Positions 1 through 7,383 of a DNA stretch of 20,852 nt are shown here, in pieces (position 1 is the stretch's first letter; each line of letters starts with the position of its first letter). The DNA lies in NCBI GenBank assembly GCA_002421915.1, contig DISA01000053.1:1-20852 (forward strand), written 5' to 3'. Both the position numbers and the translations under genes were made by a program. The DNA comes from Gallionellaceae bacterium UBA6222 (lineage in GTDB: Bacteria; Pseudomonadota; Gammaproteobacteria; Burkholderiales; Gallionellaceae). The notes below the pieces were generated by a model that saw only the letters and a program-made list of their open reading frames with translations, had not been told where the DNA came from and made no database searches.

Positions 1-171
1 CCGTGGATGGCGATGAACGGCCTGCAAAACCTGGCCGAAGTGCTGCAAAGCGGGAAGAACGAAATTCATGTCGATCCGGCCATCATCCCGCGCGCGGTGC
101 AGCCGATTAAACGCATGCTGGATTTCGCCAAACAGATCAATTTGTCCGCACGCGGCATCGGCAACGCCTGA
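1..171 (+). CDS. nadA: Quinolinate synthase NadA, C-terminal end (partial)
   Basis: The first 171 bases read in frame 1 as the last 56 residues of a protein beginning [16 protein letters not shown] and ending ARGIGNA before TGA. The PWMAMNGL stretch and the following [16 protein letters not shown] segment (here [12 protein letters not shown]) match the C-terminus of quinolinate synthase. This enzyme condenses iminoaspartate with dihydroxyacetone phosphate in NAD biosynthesis and carries a [4Fe-4S] cluster. In the family a cluster-ligand cysteine directly precedes the PWM segment, so it would lie just outside the window. The gene is cut by the window edge, not broken. The next gene starts 7 bases after its stop, so the two may be co-transcribed. 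The family call is from recall of the conserved C-terminus. Confidence 0.85.
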   Translation, partial: PWMAMNGLQNLAEVLQSGKNEIHVDPAIIPRAVQPIKRMLDFAKQINLSARGIGNA

Positions 172-177
172 CGGCCC

Positions 178-906
178 ATGCTGAAAGTTGCCACCTACAA
201 TATCCACAAGGGTTTCTCGCCGCTCAACCGGCGCGTGGTGCTGCACGAACTACGCGGGCGGTTGCATGAGCTTAACGCGGACATCGTGTTTTTGCAGGAG
301 GTACAGGGCGAACATGCGCATCACGCGCAACAGCATGCCGATTACCCCGATATGCCGCAGCACGAATTTCTGGCCGATCCGTTCTGGCTGCATCATGCCT
401 ACGGCATGAACTCGGTGTACGAGACGGGCCACCATGGCAATGCTATCCTCAGCCGTTTCCCCATCGTCCTCACGCATAACCGCGATGTGTCTGCCCACCG
501 CTTTGAACAACGCGGCCTGCTGCATTGCGAGATCGATATTGAGGGACGCCGCGTGCACTGCCTGTGCACCCATTTTGGCTTGTTCGCGCGCGGCCGTCGT
601 GCGCAGTTGCAGGCGCTGATTGCGTATGCGCAGGCGGAGATACCTGCCACTTCACCTTTGTTGATCGCCGGTGACTTTAACGACTGGCGCGGCCAGTTGA
701 GCGCGGGGCTGACCGCTGCGCTGGGTGTGGAGGATGTGTTCTGCCTGCAGCACGGCAAGCCGGCGCGCAGTTTCCCGGCGGCCATGCCGCTGCTTAAACT
801 GGACCGCATTTACATGCGCGGCTTCGATCTGGTGCAGTGCCAGGTGCGCGGCGGGCGGAACATGTCCGATCATGCTGCGCTGCTGGCGCAGTTGAGGAAA
901 CGATGA
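178..906 (+). CDS. Endonuclease/exonuclease/phosphatase family protein (YbhP-like)
   Basis: A 242-residue protein with the full set of EEP-fold landmarks: N-terminal VATYNIHKG (metal/phosphate-binding Asn), FLQEV (catalytic Glu), a central GNAILSRFP, LIAGDFNDW (catalytic Asp/Asn) and C-terminal SDHAALLA (general-base His). The fold covers Mg-dependent nucleases and phosphodiesterases including phospholipid- and inositol-phosphate-cleaving enzymes; the substrate cannot be read here. No signal peptide is seen. It starts 7 bases after nadA without a clear Shine-Dalgarno. Its stop overlaps the ATG of the cardiolipin synthase gene (ATGA). In E. coli the related ybhP also sits next to clsB (ybhO), so a lipid or envelope role is a reasonable inference. 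Family confidence is high, function low. Confidence 0.88.
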   Translation: MLKVATYNIHKGFSPLNRRVVLHELRGRLHELNADIVFLQEVQGEHAHHAQQHADYPDMPQHEFLADPFWLHHAYGMNSVYETGHHGNAILSRFPIVLTHNRDVSAHRFEQRGLLHCEIDIEGRRVHCLCTHFGLFARGRRAQLQALIAYAQAEIPATSPLLIAGDFNDWRGQLSAGLTAALGVEDVFCLQHGKPARSFPAAMPLLKLDRIYMRGFDLVQCQVRGGRNMSDHAALLAQLRKR

Positions 907-2060
907 AAGACACCTTCCGCGTAGGCGGGCAGCAACTCACCCTGTTGCAGAACGGTGCACGTTTCTTTCCGCAACTGTGCGCCGATATTGATGCCGCGCA
1001 GCATTCGGTGCATCTGGAAACCTATATCTTCGCCGCCGACGAGACCGGACGTTTGGTCTCGCAGGCCCTGCAACGCGCTGCCGCGCGCCACTTGACGGTG
1101 CGCCTGCTGCTGGATGGATTTGGTTCGGCGAGTTTGCCGCAGAGGTGGATAGACGATATGCGCCAGGCCGGGGTCGAAGTGCTGTGGTTCCGCCGCGAGC
1201 GCAAATTCTTCCGTCTGCGCCGCTATCGCCTGCGCCGCCTGCACCGCAAGCTGGCGGTGATCGACGGTGAAATCGCCTATGTTGGCGGCATCAATATCAT
1301 CAACGATATCCCGGACGGGGAGGATATCGAGATACCGCGCCTCGATTTTGCGGTCAGGGTGCATGGCCGTTTGGCGCGGGAAGTGCAGGATGCGATGCAG
1401 GAACTCTGGTTCAGCATCCGCTGGGCAATGCTAAAGAAGCGCATCAGCCACTGGCGCGCCAACATGCGCTCTCCGCGGAAGATACCCGGGGATACGCCAG
1501 TGGCTTTGCTTTTTCGCGACAACCTGCGCCATCGGCATGACATCGAGTATGCCTACATGGATGCCATCCGGGGGGCGAGGCGGGAGATCGTGCTGGCGCA
1601 CGCCTATTTCCTCCCGGGCTTTGCCATGCGCCGCGAGTTGCAACAGGCCGTGCTGCGCGGTGTGCGCGTGGTGCTGCTGTTGCAGGGCAGGGTGGAATAC
1701 CGTTTGCAGCACTACGCCACGCTGGCGCTGTATGACCAGTTGCTGCGGGCCGGAATTGAGATTTACGAATACCGTGCCAGTTATCTGCACGCCAAGGCTG
1801 CCGTGGTCGACGGGGAGTGGGCGACCATCGGTTCGTCCAACTTCGATCCGTTCAGTCTGCTGCTGGCGCGCGAGGCCAATCTCGTTGTGCGCGACGAGCC
1901 CTTTGCCCGTGACCTGCGCAAACTGTTGCTGCGTGCGGCCAAGTCCGACGCGTGGCGGGTGGAAAGGGCGCACCGCTCGCCTTTTGTTTCGCTGCTCGCG
2001 CATTTGAGCTATGGCGTCATTCGCATGCTGGTCTATCTGCTGGTCAGGCAACCCCATTAG
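903..2060 (+). CDS. clsB: Cardiolipin synthase ClsB-type (phospholipase D family)
   Basis: A 385-residue protein with two HKD (HxKx4D) phospholipase-D motifs: LHRKLAVID with H114/K116/D121, and LHAKAAVVD with H296/K298/D303, the latter followed by GSSNFDPFS. ClsB enzymes join phosphatidyl groups to form cardiolipin at the inner membrane. It lacks the two N-terminal transmembrane helices of ClsA, which with the length favours ClsB. The start at 903 is chosen because it overlaps the upstream stop as ATGA and gives the expected N-terminus MKDTFRVGGQQL; the open frame extends to 837, but that part lies inside the upstream gene. The C-terminal tail (about the last 20 residues) is hydrophobic and may touch the membrane. 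It is probably translationally coupled to the upstream EEP gene. Confidence 0.92.
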   Translation: MKDTFRVGGQQLTLLQNGARFFPQLCADIDAAQHSVHLETYIFAADETGRLVSQALQRAAARHLTVRLLLDGFGSASLPQRWIDDMRQAGVEVLWFRRERKFFRLRRYRLRRLHRKLAVIDGEIAYVGGINIINDIPDGEDIEIPRLDFAVRVHGRLAREVQDAMQELWFSIRWAMLKKRISHWRANMRSPRKIPGDTPVALLFRDNLRHRHDIEYAYMDAIRGARREIVLAHAYFLPGFAMRRELQQAVLRGVRVVLLLQGRVEYRLQHYATLALYDQLLRAGIEIYEYRASYLHAKAAVVDGEWATIGSSNFDPFSLLLAREANLVVRDEPFARDLRKLLLRAAKSDAWRVERAHRSPFVSLLAHLSYGVIRMLVYLLVRQPH

Positions 2061-2082
2061 CGATACTTTCCAGAATCCAAGC

Positions 2083-2114
2083 CTGACACGAAATATTACA
2101 GTCGATGCTAATAT
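2083..2114 (+). promoter_or_regulatory. Candidate promoter for the GGDEF-EAL gene (extended -10)
   Basis: The 111-base gap after clsB contains TGCTAATAT (TGn plus a 4/6 -10 box at 2109-2114). A 5/6 -35-like CTGACA lies at 2083-2088. The 20-base spacer is too long for a classic sigma-70 promoter, but an extended -10 can tolerate a weak -35. This is pattern matching only. Confidence 0.35.
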
Positions 2115-2171
2115 CGCAGCCTGAAAAAAGTTGAGCGCCGAGACAGGCGCCTGTTGGAATTGAGGAGCAGT

Positions 2172-4220
2172 ATGATCAACCCGTTTGGCCTGGTGAATCA
2201 GATTTCACTGGGCCGTTTGTTTCTAATCTTGTCGCTGGTTGCGCTGACAACCGCTTTTGCCCTGATCTATGGTCTGTCCGGTCTGGCGCGTGATCGTGTG
2301 GTGCACGAACTCGCGCGCGAGAATGCGCACCAGACCTCGCAACTGGTGTTTCAGAGCCTTTATTCCGCGATGCGCAAGGGCTGGACCAAGGACGAGATCA
2401 ACGATTCCATCGCGCGCCTGACCCGGCAGTTCCCCGAGCTGAAGATCAACGTCTATCGCAGTGTGGTGGTTGCCGCCCAATTCGGTGCCATGCCGCATGA
2501 GGCAGAGGTGGTGGCGGAAGACGCGTCGCTACGCGGGGCGTTGACCGGTGGCGAGGAAGCCATGCTATTCCCGGATGGAGACTCGATACGCTACCTCTAT
2601 CCGGTCCATGCATCGCAGGAATGCCTTGCCTGCCATACCGGTTCGCAAGTCGGCGAGGTGCACGGCGTGATCGACATCACTTATCCGATCAATCATCTCA
2701 GGGTATTGCTGGGCAGTGCGCGGAACAACATAACCATCTACGTGCTGGCGATTTTTGCGCTGGTGTTTCTGCTGCTGTATTTCAAATTGCGCCATCTGCT
2801 GGTGTTGCCCATCGCCCAACTGGTCAATGTCATGCGCGAAATCTCGACCGACATGAACCTTTCGCGCCGGATCGAATACGGCACGCCGCTGCGCGAACTG
2901 CACCACCTCACGGATTACTTCAACGGCATGCTGCAAACCGTCCATGAGTACAACGCCAAACTGGAAGAGCTTTCGATCCGCGATCCGCTGACCGGACTGT
3001 ATAACCGGCGCAAGTTCGAGGATTTTTTGCGCTATGAGATTATTCGCTCCACTCGCCACGGCCGTTCTTTCTCGCTGATCATGGTCGATCTGGACAATTT
3101 CAAATACATCAACGACACCTTCGGCCATCCGGTCGGCGATCTGGTATTGAAGGAATTGACCGTGTTATTGGCGGCCGGATTGCGCAAAGGGGACGTGCTG
3201 GCGCGTTTGGGCGGGGATGAGTTTGCTGTCCTGTTGCCGGAAACCGAGGCTGCCAACGGTATGCAGGTGGCGCATAAATTACACCAGTCACTGGGTAACA
3301 AGGAGTTTGAGTTGACGGTGGGCAAGATTCGTTGTACCGCCAGTTTCAGCCTGGTGAGTTTTCCGGATGATGGCAAAACCGAGGAGGAAATCTATTCGGC
3401 GATGGATGTGGTGCTGTACAAGGCCAAGGCGCACGGTAAAAATCAGGTGATGACCGCCGACAGCGAGGAAGACCGCAGCATGATGTCGGTATTCAAGCAG
3501 GGGGATTTTCTGCGTGCCGCCCTGCGTGAAGACCGGATCGAGGCGCATTTGCAGCCCATCGTGCAGGTGACGGATGGCAGCGTGCAGGCATTTGAAGTGC
3601 TGATCCGCATCCGCGATGGCGAAGTGACCGTGCCGGCAGGCGAGTTCATTGATGCGGTAGAAAAACTGGGGATGGCGCAGGAGCTGGATCGCGAAGTGTT
3701 CCACAAGGGGCTGGCACACTACGCCAGGGTCAACCGCAACCATCCGCAGGCGTGTTTCTTTTTCAACCTGTTTCCGCGCAGTTTCAACGACACCGCGTGG
3801 ATGCGCGGTATTCCAGATATGGTGCGTGCCGCCGGTGTGCCGTGCGAGCGCATCGTGCTTGAGCTCACCGAGCGCGAGGCTTTGCCGAACATGACCCAGG
3901 TGCGTGCGGTGATCGAGGAATTGCGCGGCAGCGGCATCCGCATCGCACTGGATGATTTTGGCAGCGGCTTTTCCTCATTCCTGTGGCTGAAGTTCCTGCC
4001 GGTCGATTTCGTCAAGATCGAAGGCAGTTTTGTGCAACAGATCGTCAACGATCCGCAAGACCGCATCATGGTCGAGCACATCAACAGCATGGCGCACGAA
4101 TTCGGCATCAAAACCGTTGCCGAATTCGTGGAGGACGAAGCAACGGCCGGGATGCTGGTCGAGATCGGTGTGGACTACGCGCAGGGTTACCATTTTGGAC
4201 GGCCAGCCTTGCCGGAATGA
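2172..4220 (+). CDS. Membrane GGDEF-EAL protein with c-type heme sensor domain
   Basis: A 682-residue protein that makes or degrades cyclic di-GMP. Layout: TM helix at about 16-37; extracytoplasmic domain at about 38-186 containing the heme-attachment motif CLACH (C151, C154, H155) next to a YPVHASQE segment, as in Tll0287-like/DUF3365 single-heme sensors; second TM at about 187-206; HAMP-like linker; GGDEF domain (GGDEF 347-351, with an RxxD inhibitory site RKGD five residues upstream); EAL domain (E475-V-L, D594-D595-FGSG, later KTVAEFVE and AQGYHFGRP). Both catalytic signatures look intact, so either direction is possible; the usual KID is KIE here. The start at 2172 is preferred to 2154 because GAGGAG sits at 2162-2167, five bases upstream. 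The heme implies sensing of redox state or a gas such as NO, which is inference. Confidence 0.9.
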   Translation: MINPFGLVNQISLGRLFLILSLVALTTAFALIYGLSGLARDRVVHELARENAHQTSQLVFQSLYSAMRKGWTKDEINDSIARLTRQFPELKINVYRSVVVAAQFGAMPHEAEVVAEDASLRGALTGGEEAMLFPDGDSIRYLYPVHASQECLACHTGSQVGEVHGVIDITYPINHLRVLLGSARNNITIYVLAIFALVFLLLYFKLRHLLVLPIAQLVNVMREISTDMNLSRRIEYGTPLRELHHLTDYFNGMLQTVHEYNAKLEELSIRDPLTGLYNRRKFEDFLRYEIIRSTRHGRSFSLIMVDLDNFKYINDTFGHPVGDLVLKELTVLLAAGLRKGDVLARLGGDEFAVLLPETEAANGMQVAHKLHQSLGNKEFELTVGKIRCTASFSLVSFPDDGKTEEEIYSAMDVVLYKAKAHGKNQVMTADSEEDRSMMSVFKQGDFLRAALREDRIEAHLQPIVQVTDGSVQAFEVLIRIRDGEVTVPAGEFIDAVEKLGMAQELDREVFHKGLAHYARVNRNHPQACFFFNLFPRSFNDTAWMRGIPDMVRAAGVPCERIVLELTEREALPNMTQVRAVIEELRGSGIRIALDDFGSGFSSFLWLKFLPVDFVKIEGSFVQQIVNDPQDRIMVEHINSMAHEFGIKTVAEFVEDEATAGMLVEIGVDYAQGYHFGRPALPE

Positions 4221-4236
4221 AGGGCTTCGCATGGCT

Positions 4237-4242
4237 TATAAT
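4237..4242 (+). promoter_or_regulatory. Candidate -10 box (TATAAT) before the ABC exporter
   Basis: A perfect TATAAT lies in the 51-base gap between the GGDEF-EAL stop and the ABC exporter start. No good -35 is found at 16-18 bases; the closest TTGCCG is 22 bases away. A short-leader promoter is possible but weakly supported. Confidence 0.3.
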
Positions 4243-4271
4243 GCGCACCCCATGCCGACAATTTCCGTTTG

Positions 4272-6068
4272 ATGCGCCACAACCGTTCTAGTTTTACTCC
4301 GCCACTCGGCCCGGGCGACTGGAAAGCAATCCGCAGCCTTGTCCCTTACCTGCTCGAATTCAAGTGGCGGGTGGCGGCCGTTGCGCTGCTGCTGATCGCG
4401 TCCAAGCTTGCCAACGTCAGTGTGCCGCTGCTGCTGAAGGAGATCGTCGATGCGATGAACCAGCCGCAGGCGCTGCTGGCAGTGCCGGTGATGCTGATCC
4501 TGGCTTACGGTTTTTTGCGTTTGCTGAGCAGCGCCTTTGGCGAGTTGCGCGATGCGCTGTTCGCCAAGGTCACCCAGCGCGCCATCCGCCGTGTCGCCCT
4601 GCAGGTATTCGAGCACCTGCACAGTTTGAGCCTGCGTTTTCATCTGGATCGACAGACTGGCGGCGTCTCGCGCGACATCGAGCGCGGCACGCGCGGCATC
4701 AGTTTTCTGCTCACTTTCATGCTATTCAACATCCTGCCGACGCTGCTGGAAATATTCATGGTGGCGGCCATTCTGTTCGTCAAATACGACCCGTGGTTTG
4801 CCATCATCACTTTCGTCACACTGGCGGTTTACGTCATCTTCACGCTGGTCGTTACCGAATGGCGCATGGTGTTCCGGCGCACCATGAACGAGATGGATTC
4901 CAGGGCCAACACGCGCGCCATCGACAGCCTGATCAATTATGAAACAGTGAAATATTTTGGCAACGAGCACTACGAAGTGGCGCGTTACGACGAGCAGATG
5001 CGGCAATGGGAAGTATCGGCAGTGCGTAATCAGACTTCGCTGGCGACGCTGAACGCGGGGCAGAGTGTGATCATCGCCATCGGCGTGACCCTGCTCATGC
5101 TGCTGGCGGCGGACGAAGTGGTGCGGGGCAAAATGACGGTGGGTGATCTGGTGCTGGTCAATGTGTTCATGTTGCAGCTCTATATGCCGCTGCATTTTCT
5201 CGGTTTTGTGTATCGTGAAATCAAGAACGCACTGGCGGACATGGAGCGCATGTTCAAATTGCTGAATGAAGACCGCGAGGTGGAAGACGTGCCGAATGCG
5301 GCTCCCTTGCGCGTCGAACAGGCCGCAGTTCGTTTTGAGAATGTGAGTTTTTCATATGACCCGGCACGGCAGATATTGCATGACGTGAGTTTTGAGATTC
5401 CCGCCGGCCACACCGTGGCCGTGGTGGGGGCGAGCGGGGCGGGGAAATCCACCCTGTCGCGCCTGCTGTTCCGTTTCTACGATGTGGATGACGGCGCGAT
5501 CCTGATCGACGGCCAGGATATACGTCAGGTCACGCAGCAAAGCTTGCGGGCCGCCATCGGCATCGTGCCGCAGGACACCGTGCTGTTCAACGACACGATT
5601 TACTACAACATCGCCTACGGCCGCCCGGATGCCCCGCGCGATGAAGTGGTGCGCGCCGCGCAGATGGCGCACATCCATCATTTCGTTGAATCCTTGCCAC
5701 AGGGCTACGACAGCATGGTGGGCGAGCGCGGATTAAAACTCTCCGGCGGGGAAAAGCAGCGTGTCGCCATCGCGCGCGCCCTCCTCAAAAGTCCCGCCCT
5801 GCTGATCTTTGACGAGGCGACTTCGGCCCTGGATTCAAAATCTGAAAAGGCCATTCAGGATGAATTGCATACCATCGCGCGGGATCGCACCACGCTGGTC
5901 ATCGCCCACCGCCTGTCTACCGTGGTCGATGCCGAGCAAATTCTGGTAATGGAGCAAGGGCGTATCATCGAGCACGGCAGTCACCGCGAATTGCTGCAAA
6001 AAAATGGTACTTATGCCCAGATGTGGGCTTTGCAGCAGCAAGAACAAGGCGGGGCGCAGCAAGGATGA
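4272..6068 (+). CDS. Atm1/HMT-type ABC exporter (fused permease and ATPase)
   Basis: A 598-residue half-transporter. A six-helix exporter domain covers residues about 20-330. The nucleotide-binding domain has Walker A GASGAGKS (about 386-393), signature LSGGEKQR, Walker B LLIFDEATSALDS and the switch histidine in VIAHRLST. The segments FHLDRQTGGVSRDIERGTRG and NYETVKYFGNE are typical of the Atm1/HMT1 family, which moves glutathione conjugates or metal-thiol complexes across the inner membrane (in bacteria linked to heavy-metal tolerance). The soluble N-terminus is short, and the length fits the family. An ATG at 4272 is preferred over the TTG one codon upstream; no strong Shine-Dalgarno is visible. 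Being in a window with arsC/acr3 is suggestive, but they are 8 kb apart. The substrate is not determinable from sequence. Confidence 0.9.
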   Translation: MRHNRSSFTPPLGPGDWKAIRSLVPYLLEFKWRVAAVALLLIASKLANVSVPLLLKEIVDAMNQPQALLAVPVMLILAYGFLRLLSSAFGELRDALFAKVTQRAIRRVALQVFEHLHSLSLRFHLDRQTGGVSRDIERGTRGISFLLTFMLFNILPTLLEIFMVAAILFVKYDPWFAIITFVTLAVYVIFTLVVTEWRMVFRRTMNEMDSRANTRAIDSLINYETVKYFGNEHYEVARYDEQMRQWEVSAVRNQTSLATLNAGQSVIIAIGVTLLMLLAADEVVRGKMTVGDLVLVNVFMLQLYMPLHFLGFVYREIKNALADMERMFKLLNEDREVEDVPNAAPLRVEQAAVRFENVSFSYDPARQILHDVSFEIPAGHTVAVVGASGAGKSTLSRLLFRFYDVDDGAILIDGQDIRQVTQQSLRAAIGIVPQDTVLFNDTIYYNIAYGRPDAPRDEVVRAAQMAHIHHFVESLPQGYDSMVGERGLKLSGGEKQRVAIARALLKSPALLIFDEATSALDSKSEKAIQDELHTIARDRTTLVIAHRLSTVVDAEQILVMEQGRIIEHGSHRELLQKNGTYAQMWALQQQEQGGAQQG

Positions 6069-6140
6069 GTGGCGGGAGGCGTCAGATAAACGGTGGCGGC
6101 TCTATTTCGTGCGTATTTGCCCGCACTTTTCAATTAATTA

Positions 6141-6163
6141 CGTTAAAACAAGCTGTTTTAACG
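6141..6163. promoter_or_regulatory. Perfect 10-bp inverted repeat upstream of pbpG
   Basis: CGTTAAAACA (6141-6150) and TGTTTTAACG (6154-6163) are exact reverse complements separated by AGC. It lies in the 197-base gap between the ABC exporter and the endopeptidase, upstream of the candidate promoter. There is no trailing T-run, so an operator-like site is as likely as a terminator. Confidence 0.5.
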
Positions 6164-6206
6164 ATTCCTGTGTCGGCCTGTGTAGATTTTATACAACATG
6201 CAATGG

Positions 6207-6234
6207 TTGCCATATTTCAATATTCCGCTATCCT
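6207..6234 (+). promoter_or_regulatory. Candidate sigma-70 promoter for pbpG
   Basis: TTGCCA (6207-6212, 5/6) and TATCCT (6229-6234, 4/6) are separated by 16 bases. They end about 30 bases before the chosen ATG of the endopeptidase, giving a short 5' leader. Confidence 0.4.
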
Positions 6235-6265
6235 CCGCCCGCTTGATTCCAAACAACAGGGAAAA

Positions 6266-7126
6266 ATGAAGATGCGGCATGGATTGATCACGATGTTGCT
6301 GGCGTTGTTGGCGTGCGTTGCCCAGGCGTCCGAGGCCCATTTTTCCTATGGCAAACTCCCCAAGCTCGGCTCGGCCATCGCGCTGATCTATGACGAGCAA
6401 ACCCAACAACCGCTGTACCGCAAGAGTGAAAACGAAGTCGTCCCGATAGCCTCCATCACCAAGCTGATGACTGCCATGGTGATCCTCGACGCGCGTTTGC
6501 CGCTGGATGAGCCGATTACCATCACACGCGAGGACCGCGACCGTCTCAAGGGAACAAAATCGCGCCTGCGTGACGGAATGACCCTGAGCCGTGGCGATCT
6601 GCTGGTGCTGGCGCTGATGGCTTCGGAGAATCGTGCGGCATCGGCGCTGGCCCGGACTTTTCCGGGAGGAACTCCGGTGATGGTGGCGCTGATGAATGCC
6701 AAGGCGCGTGAGTTGGGCATGGACGATTCCAGTTTTACCGGGCCGGCGGGATTGCAAAGCGAGAACGTCTCAACCGCGCGCGATCTGGTCAAAATGGTGC
6801 AGGCGGCAGAGTCCTACCCGGAAATTAAACTGGCCACGACTCAATCCGCGCATACGGTACAAGTTGGTGCGCGGCAGACGCTGCGTTTCGGCAATACCAA
6901 TCCGTTGGTGCGTAGCAAAGCATGGGATATTGGCTTGAGCAAGACCGGTTATATCAGCGAGGCCGGACGCTGCCTGGTGATGAAGGTGAGATTGTCCGAC
7001 CGCCCGACGGTCATTGTGCTGCTCGATTCATGGGGTACACACACCCGCGTCGGTGATGCCAACCGGATCAAAAACTGGGTGGAGGGCGGTCCGCAGCGTG
7101 CTTCGCTCCGCAGCCGCATGAGATAG
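6266..7126 (+). CDS. pbpG: D-alanyl-D-alanine endopeptidase, PBP7 type
   Basis: A 286-residue serine peptidase of the S11 penicillin-binding family. All three active-site motifs are present: S63-I-T-K66, S120-E-N122 and K226-T-G228. An N-terminal signal peptide (positive MKMRH, hydrophobic LITMLLALLACVAQA) sends it to the periplasm. The length and absence of the extra C-terminal domain of DacA-type carboxypeptidases favour PBP7/PbpG, which cuts D-Ala-mDAP cross-links in murein. The frame is open from 6023, but the start at 6266 is chosen because it gives the signal peptide and has CAGGG a few bases upstream. It is preceded by an inverted repeat and a candidate promoter, and followed by a terminator, so it probably forms its own transcription unit. 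Confidence 0.9.
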   Translation: MKMRHGLITMLLALLACVAQASEAHFSYGKLPKLGSAIALIYDEQTQQPLYRKSENEVVPIASITKLMTAMVILDARLPLDEPITITREDRDRLKGTKSRLRDGMTLSRGDLLVLALMASENRAASALARTFPGGTPVMVALMNAKARELGMDDSSFTGPAGLQSENVSTARDLVKMVQAAESYPEIKLATTQSAHTVQVGARQTLRFGNTNPLVRSKAWDIGLSKTGYISEAGRCLVMKVRLSDRPTVIVLLDSWGTHTRVGDANRIKNWVEGGPQRASLRSRMR

Positions 7127-7130
7127 GTAT

Positions 7131-7154
7131 TGCAGGTCGGACTTCAGTCCGACA
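7131..7154. repeat. Dispersed palindromic repeat, copy 1
   Basis: A 24-base unit starting TGCAGG and containing the hairpin GTCGGACTTCAGTCCGAC. A second copy with two differences is at 14418-14441. Both sit just after a stop codon in intergenic DNA, as REP-like elements do. A T/C difference in one arm and a loop difference fit an ageing repeat family. Confidence 0.7.
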
Positions 7155-7160
7155 CGCAAA

Positions 7161-7185
7161 GAGGGAGCTGCGGCTCCCTTTTTTA
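7161..7185 (+). terminator. Rho-independent terminator after pbpG
   Basis: GGGAGC (7163-7168), loop TGCG, GCTCCC (7173-7178), then six T residues (7179-7184). Outer A-T pairing extends the stem. It closes the pbpG unit. In the reverse direction the stem is followed only by TCTTTGC, so its use by the minus-strand small ORF would be weaker. Confidence 0.85.
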
Positions 7186-7290
7186 TTTGCGCGGCGGGCG
7201 CAGTGCGATGACGATGACTGCGACCAGCACGACCAGAACGAACAATTCAATGAACATGAAGCACACCGCCAGTTTGCCGATAACGGTCAT
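7183..7290 (-). CDS. Small hypothetical single-helix membrane protein (35 aa)
   Basis: Reading the minus strand from ATG at 7290 to TAA at 7183 gives 35 residues: MTVIGKLAVC, a hydrophobic stretch of about 20 residues rich in V, I, L and A (including LVVLVAVIVIAL), and the positively charged tail RPPRK. This is a plausible one-pass membrane peptide with a cytoplasmic basic end. It fills the gap between the pbpG terminator and the nhaD promoter region and is convergent with pbpG. No strong Shine-Dalgarno is visible upstream. I do not recognise a family. It could be chance, but the run of hydrophobic codons ending with a basic tail is more orderly than expected from noise. Confidence 0.45.
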   Translation of the reverse strand: MTVIGKLAVCFMFIELFVLVVLVAVIVIALRPPRK

Positions 7291-7329
7291 TCTACGTTGA
7301 GTTGCGTCCGGCCGCTTTCCTGTCTGCGG

Positions 7330-7335
7330 TACAAT
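7330..7335 (+). promoter_or_regulatory. Candidate -10 box (TACAAT) before nhaD
   Basis: TACAAT (5/6) lies 49 bases before the nhaD ATG in the divergent intergenic region. TTGCGT at 7302-7307 is a possible -35, but the spacer is 22 bases, so support is partial. Confidence 0.3.
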
Positions 7336-7383
7336 TCAGCGCCGCCATCCTGCGCGGTCAATATACTGCACGGAGAATTCAAG

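Noticed and set aside
837..902. Upstream extension of the cardiolipin synthase frame
   Set aside because: It overlaps the end of the EEP gene and adds residues unlike the family; ATG at 903 has the classic ATGA coupling.
3945..4040. Degenerate EAL domain because KID reads KIE
   Set aside because: The metal and catalytic signatures (E475, DDFGSG, late Glu and Gln) are kept; the changed residue alone does not argue for loss of activity.
6023..6265. Upstream extension of the pbpG frame
   Set aside because: It overlaps the ABC gene and has no signal peptide; the ATG at 6266 gives a normal secretion signal.
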